A DNA stretch of 64,000 bases from Membranipora membranacea (lineage: Eukaryota; Bryozoa; Gymnolaemata; Cheilostomatida; Membraniporidae): positions 28,269,387 to 28,333,386 of the forward strand of contig OU612069.1 in assembly GCA_914767715.1 (NCBI GenBank), written 5' to 3'. The translations under genes and the position numbers were made by a program. Of the stretch, positions 24,250 to 34,632 are shown piece by piece; the first letter of the stretch is position 1, and each line of letters starts with the position of its first letter. Below the pieces are notes generated by a model, which saw only the letters and a list, made by a program, of their open reading frames with translations, was not told where the DNA came from and did not search any database.

Positions 24250-27210
24250 TTAGTTTCCATCGAGTAGTTGATTACCGAGGCTCAGTCCTCTGTCTTGTGT
24301 ACTGGCAGAGTTACCTGTCTGCTTGTAGTCAAATCCGAGTTCGTCCTCGATATCAGCTCTCAACTTACTGTAAAACAAATGATTATCGTAATACAGAAAT
24401 GAATATTTGGATTTGTAAAACCTTGATATTTCAAGCCAGGTTGGTTTTATAACAAAGTTTCTAAAACAAGACAATATTTCCAACAGGTTGGCTTGTGTTG
24501 AATAGCAATTGTGATGTTATAATTGTGTATTTCATTCCTGCAATAATACATTTTGTTTTTTTCACTGATTTAAATGATATATTATATTTGAAACTTAACA
24601 GTGATCCTGTCCTGTCTACCAAACTTATAATATTGATGAATTATTAAACGTGGATGTAATCTCAGACTGGTCTGGTGAGAGGTGTGTCTGATAGGACAGG
24701 GAACTCCATAGAGCAACGCTCTATTACATTTAATGTCAGCTTAACGCTTGTACTAACCTGGAAAATGAAAGATCTTTGTTATCTTCATGTTCAGTGGCAC
24801 CTCGAGACCTGGCAAAGACCTGTTGTGGAAGGAAGTTTGCAAAGCGAGATCCCCGGTTAGCTACTCCTCTATGCGATGGTCTCTGTGGTCCCTTGTTGTT
24901 ACTAATGCGTCTGTTACGTTGTCGTCGTGTTTGCTTTTTATTCTTTCTGTTTTGTTGTCTCAGCCTTGACTTGTTTGATTGTGGTCTGAATTTTTGTTGC
25001 TTTTGTGGTGTATTATTTTTTGATAATGGTTGCGAGCGCCTGCTATTTCTTTGAGCAAGATTATTTTGAGTTTGCTCATCCGTGTTTGGTTCTCCTTGAA
25101 TTGGATTGTTTTGAGTTGGTTCCTCTTGAGTTGGTTCCTCTTGAGTTGGTTCCTCTTGCGTTGGCTCGCTTTGTGTTGGTTCCTTTTGAGTTGGTTCCTC
25201 TTGCGTTGGCTCGCTTTGAGTTGGTTCGCTTTGAGTTGGTTCGTTTGGAGTTGGCTCGTTTGGAGTTGGCTCGTTTGGAGTTGGTTCCTCTTGAGATGGC
25301 TCGCTTGGAGTTGGTTCATCTTCAGTTGGTTCCTCTTCATTTGGCTCCTCTTCAGTGAGCTCATTTGGAGTTGACTGACCTTGAAATTGCTCGTTTTGAG
25401 TTAGATCGTTTTGAGTTGGTTCGCTTAGAGTTGGCTCGTTTTCAGTTAACCCATCTGCAATAGGCTCAGAATCAACTCCTGACCCAATTGATTCCTGTGT
25501 GTTTGCAATAATGTCAGCAGTCTTGGATCCAGCTTTTCCAGACTCTGACTTGTCTTGAGTTTCAGCTGCTGTCTCTTTGACAGTTTCTTCATCCTCAGTA
25601 GGCTGGTCATCGAAAACAGAGGGATCTTTATGATCGTGTGTAGAGTCCCAGCTTTGATCCTCAGGCTGTTTATTGGATTCTTGTGCGAAGCTCTTCTCTT
25701 CGGATTGTTTTCCAGCCAGGTTGTGAGCATCACCGAAAGAAGAGGAAACAGGAATCAGTTCTGGGTCATTATTAGCTGGTTCTGTTGGTTCCTCTTCTGG
25801 TTTCACTGGTGCGCGTGGAGGAGGAATCAACCCAAAAAGATCGAGGAAAGATTGTTCCCGGAGTAACTTTACTTTCTCTAAGATGTCTGCTACCAGTTCC
25901 TCTTCTTTTGTTTTCACAACAAGTTTTACTTCAACATCGACCTCCTCTTCAACTTCTGCGTCGCCTTCAATCTCCTCAGTTTTAGTGCTCTCAGCTGCTG
26001 AGTCAATCTCATTGGCCTCTTGTACATCGTTGTCAGCTGGTGCCTCATCTTTCTCCTCGGGTTCGGTGCTATCAACTGAGGTCTCAGCTTGCTCCATATC
26101 TGGTTCAGTGAAGCCAATTTCTTTAAACATATCTACAGAAACAACCTCCCTGGGTTCGGTACTTTCATCAGTTATCTCATCCTGCTCCATCTCTGGTTCA
26201 GTGAAGCCAATTTCTTTTAACATATCTACAGAAACAACCTCCCTGGGTTCGGTACTTTCATCAGTTATCTCCTCCTGCTCCATCTCTGGTTCAGTGAAGC
26301 CAATTTCTTTTAACATATCTACGGAAACAACCTCCCTGGGTTCAGCACTTTCATCAGTTATCTCATCCTGCTCCATATCTGGTTCAGTGAAGCCAATTTC
26401 TTTTAACATATCTACGGAAACAACCTCCCTGGGTTCAGCACTTTCATCAGTTATCTCATCCTGCTCCATATTTGGTTCAGTGAAGCCAATTTCTTTTAAC
26501 ATATCTACGGAAACAACCTCCCTGGGTTCGGCACTTTTATCAGTTATCTCATCCTGCTCCATCTCTGGTTCAGTGAAGCCAATTTCTTTTAACATATCTA
26601 CGGAAACAACCTCCCTGGGTTCGGCACTTTCATCAGTTATCTCATCTTGCTCCATATCTGGTTCAGTGAAGCCAATTTCTTTTAACATATCTACGGAAAC
26701 AACCTCCCTGGGTTCGGCACTTTCATCAGTTATCTCATCCTGCTCCATCTCTGGTTCAGTGAAGCCAATTTCTTTTAACATATCTACGGAAACAACCTCC
26801 CTGGGTTCGGAACTTTCAACGGTTATCTCATCGTGCATTATCTCTGGTTCAACTGCTATCTCATCATCCTTCTCAGGTTTGCTGCTGTCGTCTGCTGTCA
26901 CATCTTTCTCCATCTCCTCCTGTTCAACTGTTGACCCATCTTGGTCTATCTCTGGTTCACTGAAGCCAATTTCTTCCATCTGATCTTGAGATACGACTCC
27001 TAAGTCAAGCTCCATTTGCATGGTTGTTACTTCAACTTCCTCGTCTTGTGTTGTCGGGTCATCTGTTTTGTTTTCAGTGCAATTAACATTGGTAACCATA
27101 ACAGTGTTCAAAACAAGGTTTCCGTTTTCATTTTCAGCAGGCATGGATGTCGAGTCTGGGGTTGGCATCGCTGTCACTGAGCATATGCAGATTATATAAA
27201 TCAGCAGCAT
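24250..27210 (-). CDS. Secreted acidic repeat protein, family unknown
   Basis: Two coding exons, 27210-24758 and 24367-24250 (phase 2), give 856 residues. The ATG at 27210 lies 21 bases inside the exon, whose acceptor is atttgcag. Residues 1-14 (MLLIYIICICSVTA) form a signal peptide. N-glycosylation sequons sit at N43 and N47. Residues 133-380 are eight near-identical 31-residue units with the core EVVSVDMLKEIGFTEPEMEQ and many Glu/Asp. A charged segment and a short hydrophobic patch (SFLDLFGLIPPPRAP) follow. About residues 590-700 are a Pro/Glu pentapeptide tract (EPTQE, EPTQS, EPTPN). A strongly basic, Gln/Asn/Arg-rich stretch (KNKKQTRRQRNRR) comes before the tail, so acidic and basic halves oppose each other. 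Similar designs occur in extracellular matrix, biomineral, adhesive and egg-coat proteins. The repeats lack dibasic sites, which argues against a simple multi-copy peptide precursor. Exon 3 is supported by its phase and acceptor (gttttacag). I do not recognise a family. Confidence 0.85.
25100..25440 (-). repeat. 15-bp coding minisatellite (EPTxx pentapeptides)
   Basis: Inside the acidic-protein exon the plus strand reads gttggttcctcttga-type units every 15 bases, about twenty of them with variants. On the minus strand they encode Glu-Pro-Thr followed by two variable residues (QE, QS, PN, QN). Unit length keeps frame, so copy number can change without breaking the protein. Confidence 0.85.
26071..26814 (-). 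repeat. 93-bp coding tandem repeat, 8 units
   Basis: Eight consecutive 93-bp units in the acidic-protein exon, each encoding 31 residues. Units differ mainly at one codon (TEPE, TEPD or TEPN), at DESA/DEST, and at one Leu-to-Phe change in the last unit. A diverged relative (MEEIGFSEPEIDQ) lies earlier in the protein, around residues 78-90. The low divergence points to recent amplification or ongoing conversion. Confidence 0.95.
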
Positions 27211-27695
27211 GTTTGGCAAAGCAGTAATCTGCAAATGATAAAGCCAAAGAGTAATGTGAATAATCTCAGGTAATAAAGGTTATATCTATGTTAATAATTT
27301 TTTCATATTCATCATAGTAATTGTTCTCATCTGATATTAATATTGTAGAAGAATTATATTATTATACATGCTTGTTTTTTCCAAAATGATAAGACCTGCC
27401 TACTGTTTATTCCAAGATCCATTTTCCAAGGTAAAAAGTGGCCTCACCAAACTTGTTTAAATCAAAAAGAGTAAAAAAGAAGAAAAGGCATTGATTGATA
27501 ATAATTTTTATTAGCCTAAGATGGCGCTTACATATTCTTGACTGAAATTATGACCCTGCCGACCAACATAATACTGAGTCATAGCAATGGTAGGTCAATG
27601 GTATAAAAATACGCTACTAAAATAATTATAGGTATAATACACAATGAAATCTTTTAAATATTATTGAACATTCCAAATCAATATTCTTAGCTTAC

Positions 27696-27870
27696 CTTAG
27701 TTAAAATGTGTGTGTTTTAATTCCTTGTTGTAGGTAATAGTATACTTTGATGTAGCAGTAGGTATGAGTATGTTAGCAGGTAAGTATTTCTTCAGTCTAG
27801 CTGATAGTAGGATGTCGTCCAGCGATCAATCCTATGCGTCTTCTTGTTCGGCTGCTTAGCTAAGTTCTGA
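27696..27870 (-). other. Non-coding first exon of the acidic repeat gene
   Basis: A 5' untranslated exon is inferred from a TATA box at its upstream end and a strong donor at 27695 (CTAAG followed by gtaagc). It would splice to the acceptor atttgcag just before the coding exon. It has no sustained ORF. Confidence 0.55.
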
Positions 27871-27894
27871 GGGGTTACTACCCTCACCCAAGCC

Positions 27895-27902
27895 TATATA
27901 CC
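27895..27902 (-). promoter_or_regulatory. TATA box of the acidic repeat gene
   Basis: On the minus strand TATATAGG, about 30 bp upstream of the inferred transcript start near 27870. Its position before a good 5' splice donor supports use as a core promoter. Confidence 0.5.
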
Positions 27903-27904
27903 AA

Positions 27905-28950
27905 TCTACAGAATCACTCATCATACGTACTCGATGATGTAAGATTTACATTATGCAACATGTAAGGCATAATGACCTGATTTAAGGGTCCAGTAACACT
28001 AATAAGCCCCTGAAACATTCGTACGTCCAACCCGGTAATCTGAGATTATCCACTTTAAGTGTCAGATGACAGGAAAATTTATATCTAGAGGGACGATTAT
28101 AGAAGTCAACAACTTGGAAACAACGCAGTTTAGCCGAATTAAATCTATTTTTTGGTCGATGCCAATAATTAACGTCATAAGATTCATATCTGTTTTTGGG
28201 AGTTAATTTTAATGCCAAGAATAACCCGAATATAACACAGTTTCTAATGATTCATATGAGCAAAGAAAGGTCTTCTCAGTCATAAAGGTCCAATATGAAG
28301 TTTATTTCATCAACAAATATAAAAAAAATCCTCCTATTCTAGCAATGCTAAATGGTGCAAGTAGTTACAATCTAGTCGATACCGAACAAATTGCAATATC
28401 CTTTCACATACCCACATCCATGTGTGATACCATACCACTCTCAAAGACTCCACAGATGCAAATTCAGCATTTATGAGCACAGGAAAATAATATTATATAA
28501 AAAAAAGATTAGAAGTAGCATTGTCTGCCAAATAAAATAAAGTGTATATATAATTATATATATTGCGTTGAGTTACATAGATTTCCGTTTGCAAACTCAA
28601 TTCTGCGGAGGGCTTAATCAGGTAGCAAAATATTGTGTTCTGCTGGTCTTTTTATGAAAATGGTCTCCCTTCAAACAAAACTGCGCAATATTATGGCACT
28701 GGTATAAATTCATAGTATATTAGCAGGTTTCAATAAAGCTTGATACTTCACACCATAGTTTTAAAATTGAATTAAACAGCTAAAAAAGGAGTTGGAATCT
28801 TCTGAGGTTTCAAGAAATGCATGGAGATTACAAATGACACTCGACACAGATACACAGTCATCATGTACTAAGATTCTATCCATTCACTGTTACTTACAGA
28901 TATCCTCCTCTTGTTACAAGCCATCCCTTTGTGACATTTGTATCAACGCT
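27905..28950. other. Short intergenic stretch
   Basis: Between the acidic-protein promoter and the last exon of the cysteine-rich gene. It probably holds that gene's 3' untranslated region, including AT-rich blocks at about 28490-28560. No separate gene is seen. Confidence 0.5.
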
Positions 28951-28956
28951 CAAGGC

Positions 28957-30134
28957 TCAGATCGTATAATGTAGGATAGTGTTACAGTGATTACGGTGGA
29001 GTAGTTTGCCGTTTGTTGTGTAACATTTACCACACCGAGCTCTAACCTCTGTGGCGCCACTCCAGTACCTTCTAACCTTGGGACCACATACTGGTGTAGT
29101 TCTGATAAAATAGCAAATAATATTGTTAAAATAAAATAATTTATTAGGCTATTCCCACCTGATTCATTGATCTATTGAGAAAACTTGTACAATATAGTAA
29201 GGTTTATTATTTCTCTCAGAAAAAATGCGGCAAAATGCTTCCTAGCTGGCAAAATCAATTAGACTTTTAAAGGGTTAACTTTTTTTCGCATCAGTAAAGA
29301 ACTTGACACATGATAGGTTAATAGCTATTTATGTATTCATTCATTTATTTATGTATTTATTTTGGTTAATGGCAGGTTATTCTATATGTATAATTTACCT
29401 GCAGCAGGAGTCACAGAACATAGTCAGTTGGCGACAGCACCTATCTGAGTGACAATCTGTGCAGGTACACGAGCAGTAAGCTGATGAGCATCCTCTTCTC
29501 TTAGGTGGGCAGACACAGCATGATCCACGGCAGCTCTTACCTACGCAGCATCTGTCAAAGGTAGGGCGACCATTGAGCTATCATTGTTATAATTAGAAAT
29601 GATTCAAATGAAGGATAAAATATAAATGTCTACTCAACATCTTAAAATGGCTTATATTGACTTATAACCTTTTATAATGCTAATGTAGTAGCTCATAAAT
29701 TATTTCAATCATTCAAAGGGTCATATCACTTACATCATCCTAAATGGCGAGCAGCAAGGTTTTGATTGCCTTGAGGTAGTCTGCGTTATTTTTCACACAC
29801 TGCACTCAGTTTGTAGGCAGATTTGAGCACTCTTAGGGGTCTAAGAAACTCAGTAAACCAAGAATATTCAACACTAGCGCTAAAGGACTGCGTCAATGAC
29901 AAATATATTAAGATCCTCGGTCCCACAACTCTCACTAAACACTAACCTGCTGCAGCAGTGTTGCCTTCTAGGACAGTCATCGAGAGGACCGAGACCAGCG
30001 GGATGTCTGTGAGGTTTGTCACATCTCCCTCCACACATGTGAACACCAGGAGTCCCTCCACTACAATGCTGTACTGGTGTGGCGTATATAGACCGGCAGC
30101 GTCTCGAACAGTGTCCGTGACATAGCTTACACAT
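28957..30134 (-). CDS. Cysteine-rich protein, family unknown
   Basis: Three coding exons, 30134-29947, 29551-29399 and 29101-28957, all joined in phase 2 with standard splice sites. From the ATG at 30134 they give 161 residues that are unusually rich in cysteine, with CxxC and CC pairs (CKLCHGHCSRRC, RQHCCSRCCVGKSC, CSCTCTDC, CDSCC, CGKC). The last exon is less cysteine-dense and basic (CGPKVRRYW). The pattern fits a disulphide-bonded extracellular protein or a metal-binding one. No signal peptide follows the ATG at 30134, so either that ATG is internal and a signal-peptide exon lies upstream (the gtgtaag just after it could be a weak acceptor), or the protein is cytosolic. I searched 30140-30720 for a signal-peptide exon and saw none. 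It does not match a cystine-knot, VWC or metallothionein spacing that I know. Confidence 0.6.
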
Positions 30135-30721
30135 TATTACAAATAAATGATAAAATTTCGAGATTTTGTTGTTATTCAGTGCTTCAAAAGAGCAGAACTA
30201 GATTCAAGTCTGGTTTCTAAAGCTGCGTTTCTGGAAGTGATGTCATCACATTCGTTGCTTACAATCAGAGGAAGTTGCTGCGAGACAATCTGCCATCCTT
30301 TTTGAGGGTGAAAATCAGCAGAGTAACTCTACTGCTAACAATTAACAGATCAGATGGTGATATTGGAAGCCTGATTATTAGTTTTCAAATCAATTAGATT
30401 TGTCGTATCTTATCCATAATTAAGATTTAGAAAGATCTTTTTACAGCTGAATGAAAAATATTTATATTCTCTTTGTGCAGAGGAGCACATAGTCACCAAT
30501 ATTTGTATTCCAACACTTATAAACGATAGACAAATTCACTAATTTGAGACGTAGCTTGCTGACTTGAATTGTTTACGACCTATGTCTGATTATAAGCAAG
30601 ACAATGGCTTCCTCACTATAATATCTCATCCTTTACAACAAAAGAAGTCTGGATTAAACAGAAAAAATTGTTGTAAAAAAGGCTATGGATTGAGATGCCC
30701 AAGTCTATGGGCCTGTTACAT

Positions 30722-33185
30722 CTAATCCCTCTCGTTGTATTTCCCATCATGGAATTCTTCATCTGCTTCCTCATTCCATCTCCGCCTATCGGCGTGGTCC
30801 CGTTCTCTCATCAGTTCCACTCTTAGCTCCTCCCACGCCTCAGCTGAGGTCCGCTTCTTCTTCTCTGGGAAGTGCATCCTGGTATACATATTCGGTGCAA
30901 CTTAAACGTGAAAGTACGCGGTGACAGAATGGTTTGTACTGCAATCGAAAGAAGTCTTAGACTAAGCTGATTCTTGGTGTGCCAAGCCAAAGGGCATAAC
31001 TTTTTACATGACTCATTGATACATCTAGGTTGCCCAATGGTGGGATGAGCTGAAAAGCTAACAGCAAACTACTAAAAAAAGTTCTTCAAACCGGTTTCAA
31101 GTATTTGTAGCATCTTACATTATACTTCATGCATTGTAGCTGGAGCACCATAACTCTCACCGTCACCTACCCCCCCTCCCCCCTCATGTCTAATGGCCCC
31201 CAGCATTGTATATCATGAGCTTAAGTAGAAATACAAAAAGAGTTCAATTTGACACGCTGCTGTACTTAAGAAAACTTGTGATGTGTACCTGTATTCTGAA
31301 GCGGCTCTTCATTTGGCGTCCTAGTACCATTTTTCTTGTATCTCTTAGAAGTGTGTCTCTTTCTGAATTCTCTCCACTTCTGTACACTTGCTCTACGGGC
31401 TGCTATTGTATTCCTTGTAACCATATCTTCTGTATCGAGTAAATTAACATACAAACGTAGACTTAATAATAAATCTAGATGGAGCATCAGCACTGGGACT
31501 AAGGCACTTAATTGTGGGTTTCATGATGTGACGCAGTTGAATCGTGTCGATATAAAACTGAATCAACACCATCAATAATCAACGAGTAGTATTTTTTCAT
31601 TAGGATACACCAACTACCTGGGGTTCAAAGCTGTCACTTTCTGAGTTCAAACAGTCACAGTAGTATTCCATAGCCTCAACAAATTCTTAGTGACTTATAG
31701 CTGTCATTTTTATCTTCAATCACAAAACTTAATTACGTAATAACATACTCATCATTTTGTGGCCCAGTGCAATACTGGTGTCTTTAGTCTTGCGCTTGCC
31801 TTTCCACCGTTTTGCCTCATTACTTTTAGTAACAGAGGATCCAGTCTTCTTGGAACAGTTTGACGGAATCTTCTTTTGTGTGGTCTGTGGTGTAGACCGC
31901 AGTGTCTTACCAGTAACCGCCTGTCTGAGTTAAATTATAGACATTACTTCCTTTTGGTTAACGAATACAAGACATAAAAAAAGTCTAAATCCAAGCACAA
32001 ATCACACTGGATGATTAGGATGAAAATCTATCTGAATAATTTTGTTGTTTTTTCTAATCTGCAATAAATATTGAAGTTAACCCAGAGACAGCCAAAGATG
32101 GTCTAGAACAACTGTTCATTTGGTGACAACTTATTGATTCTCTTGACAAAATCTAAATTAAAGTTTTACCGAAAATAATCAAACATAGTGACCATTTTGA
32201 GCCCCCATACCAGAATGGTAAATGTCAAGTATAAAACTTATGTACAAAGAATAGCACCCTTCATTGATAATTCGAATAGATACATAATAATCTTCAAAAA
32301 ACAGTAAATCAGTGATAGAGAGGATCTTATAATAATATCATTGACACCAAATACGAATATTGACCTGAGTTTAGACTGAGGTTGTGGTTTCCTCTTAAGT
32401 GGAGATTCATCCGTGTGTAAACCAGAGGTGGTGTCTATATATGTATAATAAGGCTCCTCATCTGATCCCACCTAGATTAGATATACAGTATGAACTTTCA
32501 ATTCTAAGAGATAAAACTCATACTCGACCAACTACATAATTATTTTTAGGATTTTCGTAATTTGTGTAATCAAAATAACATTCTTGCATTACCAAAACAG
32601 GCATTTTTACGTATTTTACGTATTTACCTCACTATTATGTCACAAGACTCATAGGTTTAGTGTAAACATGTTACCTTGTACATGCATACAAACCAGTTTG
32701 GGCAGCTAAAAACAGGAATAATAAATTCAATACTTCAATTCAAGTGGTGGAAAGAGCCCAAATAACCTCAGGCATCATAACTAATCACTAACCTCATTCT
32801 AAATAACCTCAGGCATCACACCTAATCACTAACCTGATTCTTTTTCATGTATTTTACCATCCTAGAGTAATGCTTACCTTATTCTGTTTCATGTATTTTA
32901 CCATCCTAGAGTAATGCTTACCTTATTCTGTTTCATGTATTTTACCATCCTAGAGTAATACTTAGCAGCTACTAGTATAGAGAAGCCAATGAACAGAACT
33001 CCGACTGATACAAGAGCGATTATAAGATTGAGGAACTTAGCCGACAGGAGTGGAGCCGCCCTGCTGTCATCGCTGGCTGTTGTAGAGTTGCTAGCAGTTG
33101 TGTTTAACGAGGTTGAGTTTGTGAGAAGAGTAGAGAAGACAGAGGGAGTTACTGATGTACTGAGTGAGGGTGAGAGTGATGCCAT
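30722..33185 (-). CDS. Ser/Thr-rich single-pass membrane protein
   Basis: Five coding exons, 33185-32922, 32471-32365, 31924-31749, 31429-31289 and 30900-30722, give 288 residues with phases 0, 2, 1 and 1. Residues 1-45 are Ser/Thr-rich with sequons at N23, N28 and N33, as in a short mucin-like ectodomain without a clear cleavable signal. The membrane helix is about residues 51-73 (NLIIALVSVGVLFIGFSILV). The cytoplasmic part holds YYTYIDT, a possible tyrosine-phosphorylation site, then long basic Lys/Arg stretches (RWKGKRKTK, RKRHTSKRYKK). It ends in a charged helix rich in Arg/Glu (WEELRVELMRERDHADRRRW). I do not recognise the family. The first donor is the rightmost of three tandem copies (32834-32965), so transcripts may vary. 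The gene starts only about 1.4 kb after the CEP63 stop, on the same strand. Confidence 0.8.
32834..32965 (-). repeat. 44-bp tandem triplication of a 5' splice donor
   Basis: The end of exon 1 and its donor are present three times at 44-bp spacing. Each copy carries actctaggatggtaaaatac followed by atgaaac or atgaaaa. The first two end AATAAG before gtaagc (donors at 32921 and 32877); the third ends AATCAG before gttagt (32833). Because 44 is not a multiple of three, only the first donor joins exon 2 in the frame used here. Reading past it reaches a TAA after seven codons. Confidence 0.9.
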
Positions 33186-33433
33186 TCTACTAACTGAGTG
33201 ACTGTTACTGTGTTACTTTCAAGGAGAGCTGCGATTGTTGCACATGATATGGGATGTGACAAATAGTGAAGTAGTATTCATAGACAAACGAGTTACTAGA
33301 ATCCAATCAAGTTGTTGGAGATTTCCACTCCTTGGTTTAAAAATCTTTCCAAATCTTTCAAAACAGTTTAAAAAATGTTGTCTGGGCCAACTTTGATCCA
33401 AAATAATGACAACTGTTGTGAAATTCAAATCTA

Positions 33434-33439
33434 TTTATT
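33434..33439 (-). terminator. Candidate polyadenylation signal of CEP63
   Basis: AATAAA on the minus strand (plus-strand tttatt), about 1.2 kb after the CEP63 stop and only 250 bp before the next gene's ATG. Closer non-canonical signals could be used instead. Confidence 0.3.
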
Positions 33440-34632
33440 ATCACTCGGTAAAACCTAAAACTAATTTTATCACAGCAATTCAATATGTGACTGAGTCTCA
33501 CAAAAAAAAACCTCAATTAATCTCAAAGTATTCAGTTAAAAATAAAGTGCATGATCGCTACGTCAATACCAGTAAAATACATGCAGAATAAGTTAACCAT
33601 ATTTACACGCTATTCACAAATCAAATCACAGCTATAATACAAACTGTCTATGCGCTCAGACTCTAAGCGTAGTGGGGTAGTGATCACCCAGCTTATCTAA
33701 AATCTGAGCACTTAGACTAATATACAACCAGAGTCTAATATACATAAAACTTGACAATTTGAGAGAAAAACCGAAATTCATTTAATGATCATCATGGTGC
33801 ACATTAGAGTAAGGACGATATTGCATGTGGAGTTATTGCCGATAAATATTGCTAATATAAGTGAGCAGGCAAGACTGTGAGTAAGTATGGTCTTATAACG
33901 ATACTTGTATAATCAAACTTTGGTCATTCTCAAATAATACTGACCTAAAAGACATTAGCTGTGAACGGTAAAGACTACATGGGAAGACAAGAATGCACAC
34001 TGATCGAATATCATATTTTACGATGGAAGAAATAAACTAAAAATACTTCGATCAACAACCAGACATTACGTGCCTGTTTGGCCTCCTTTTGGTGATCATG
34101 ATATGTTAATACTGCAAACAACTACATATGTCGCTTTGTAACTAATAGTAACTCTAGGTATTGGAATAATTGGAAAACCAGTCATGGAAAATGTATCTGG
34201 AAAGTTGGTTTGGAAGACCCGGGGCGGAAAGATCACCTTATTATTTTGGGGATATTTGGTGTATACTGTTCAGTGGATAATTATGTGGTTACCTTGTGAA
34301 TTCTGTCTTTGTCATGATGTGATGATTGGTGTATGCTGTCTATGATATGTGATGAATTTACTATTTTTGTAAAGCTGTTGAGTCTTTGCTATGCAGTGCA
34401 TAAGGTGTATATATATAGTATATTATGTGGTGAACACTGTCCAGCAGACAACTACGCGGTGACAGTGTGATTACATCTATATTAGAGTTACCAGCGGATT
34501 ATTGTGTGGTTATGTTTGATATATACCACCTATGTTGCGGTGTGAAGAATCCTATCTATGTAAAGCTATTGAGACACTGTCTATGCTTTGTGGTGTTACC
34601 ATATATAGTAATGTATATGGTTGAATACGACT

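Noticed and set aside
25005-25374. Leu/Trp-rich plus-strand frames across the 15-bp repeats
   Set aside because: Same cause: a stop-free shadow of the EPTxx minisatellite.
25883-26983. A 366-codon open frame on the plus strand across the 93-bp repeats
   Set aside because: It is the mirror of the acidic coding repeat: the repeated codons simply leave the opposite strand free of stops. It lacks a promoter, and the minus-strand frame has a signal peptide and matching splice sites.
24250-27210. Multi-copy neuropeptide precursor
   Set aside because: The repeat units contain no dibasic cleavage sites and no C-terminal amidation glycine; only a lone Arg occurs in each unit.
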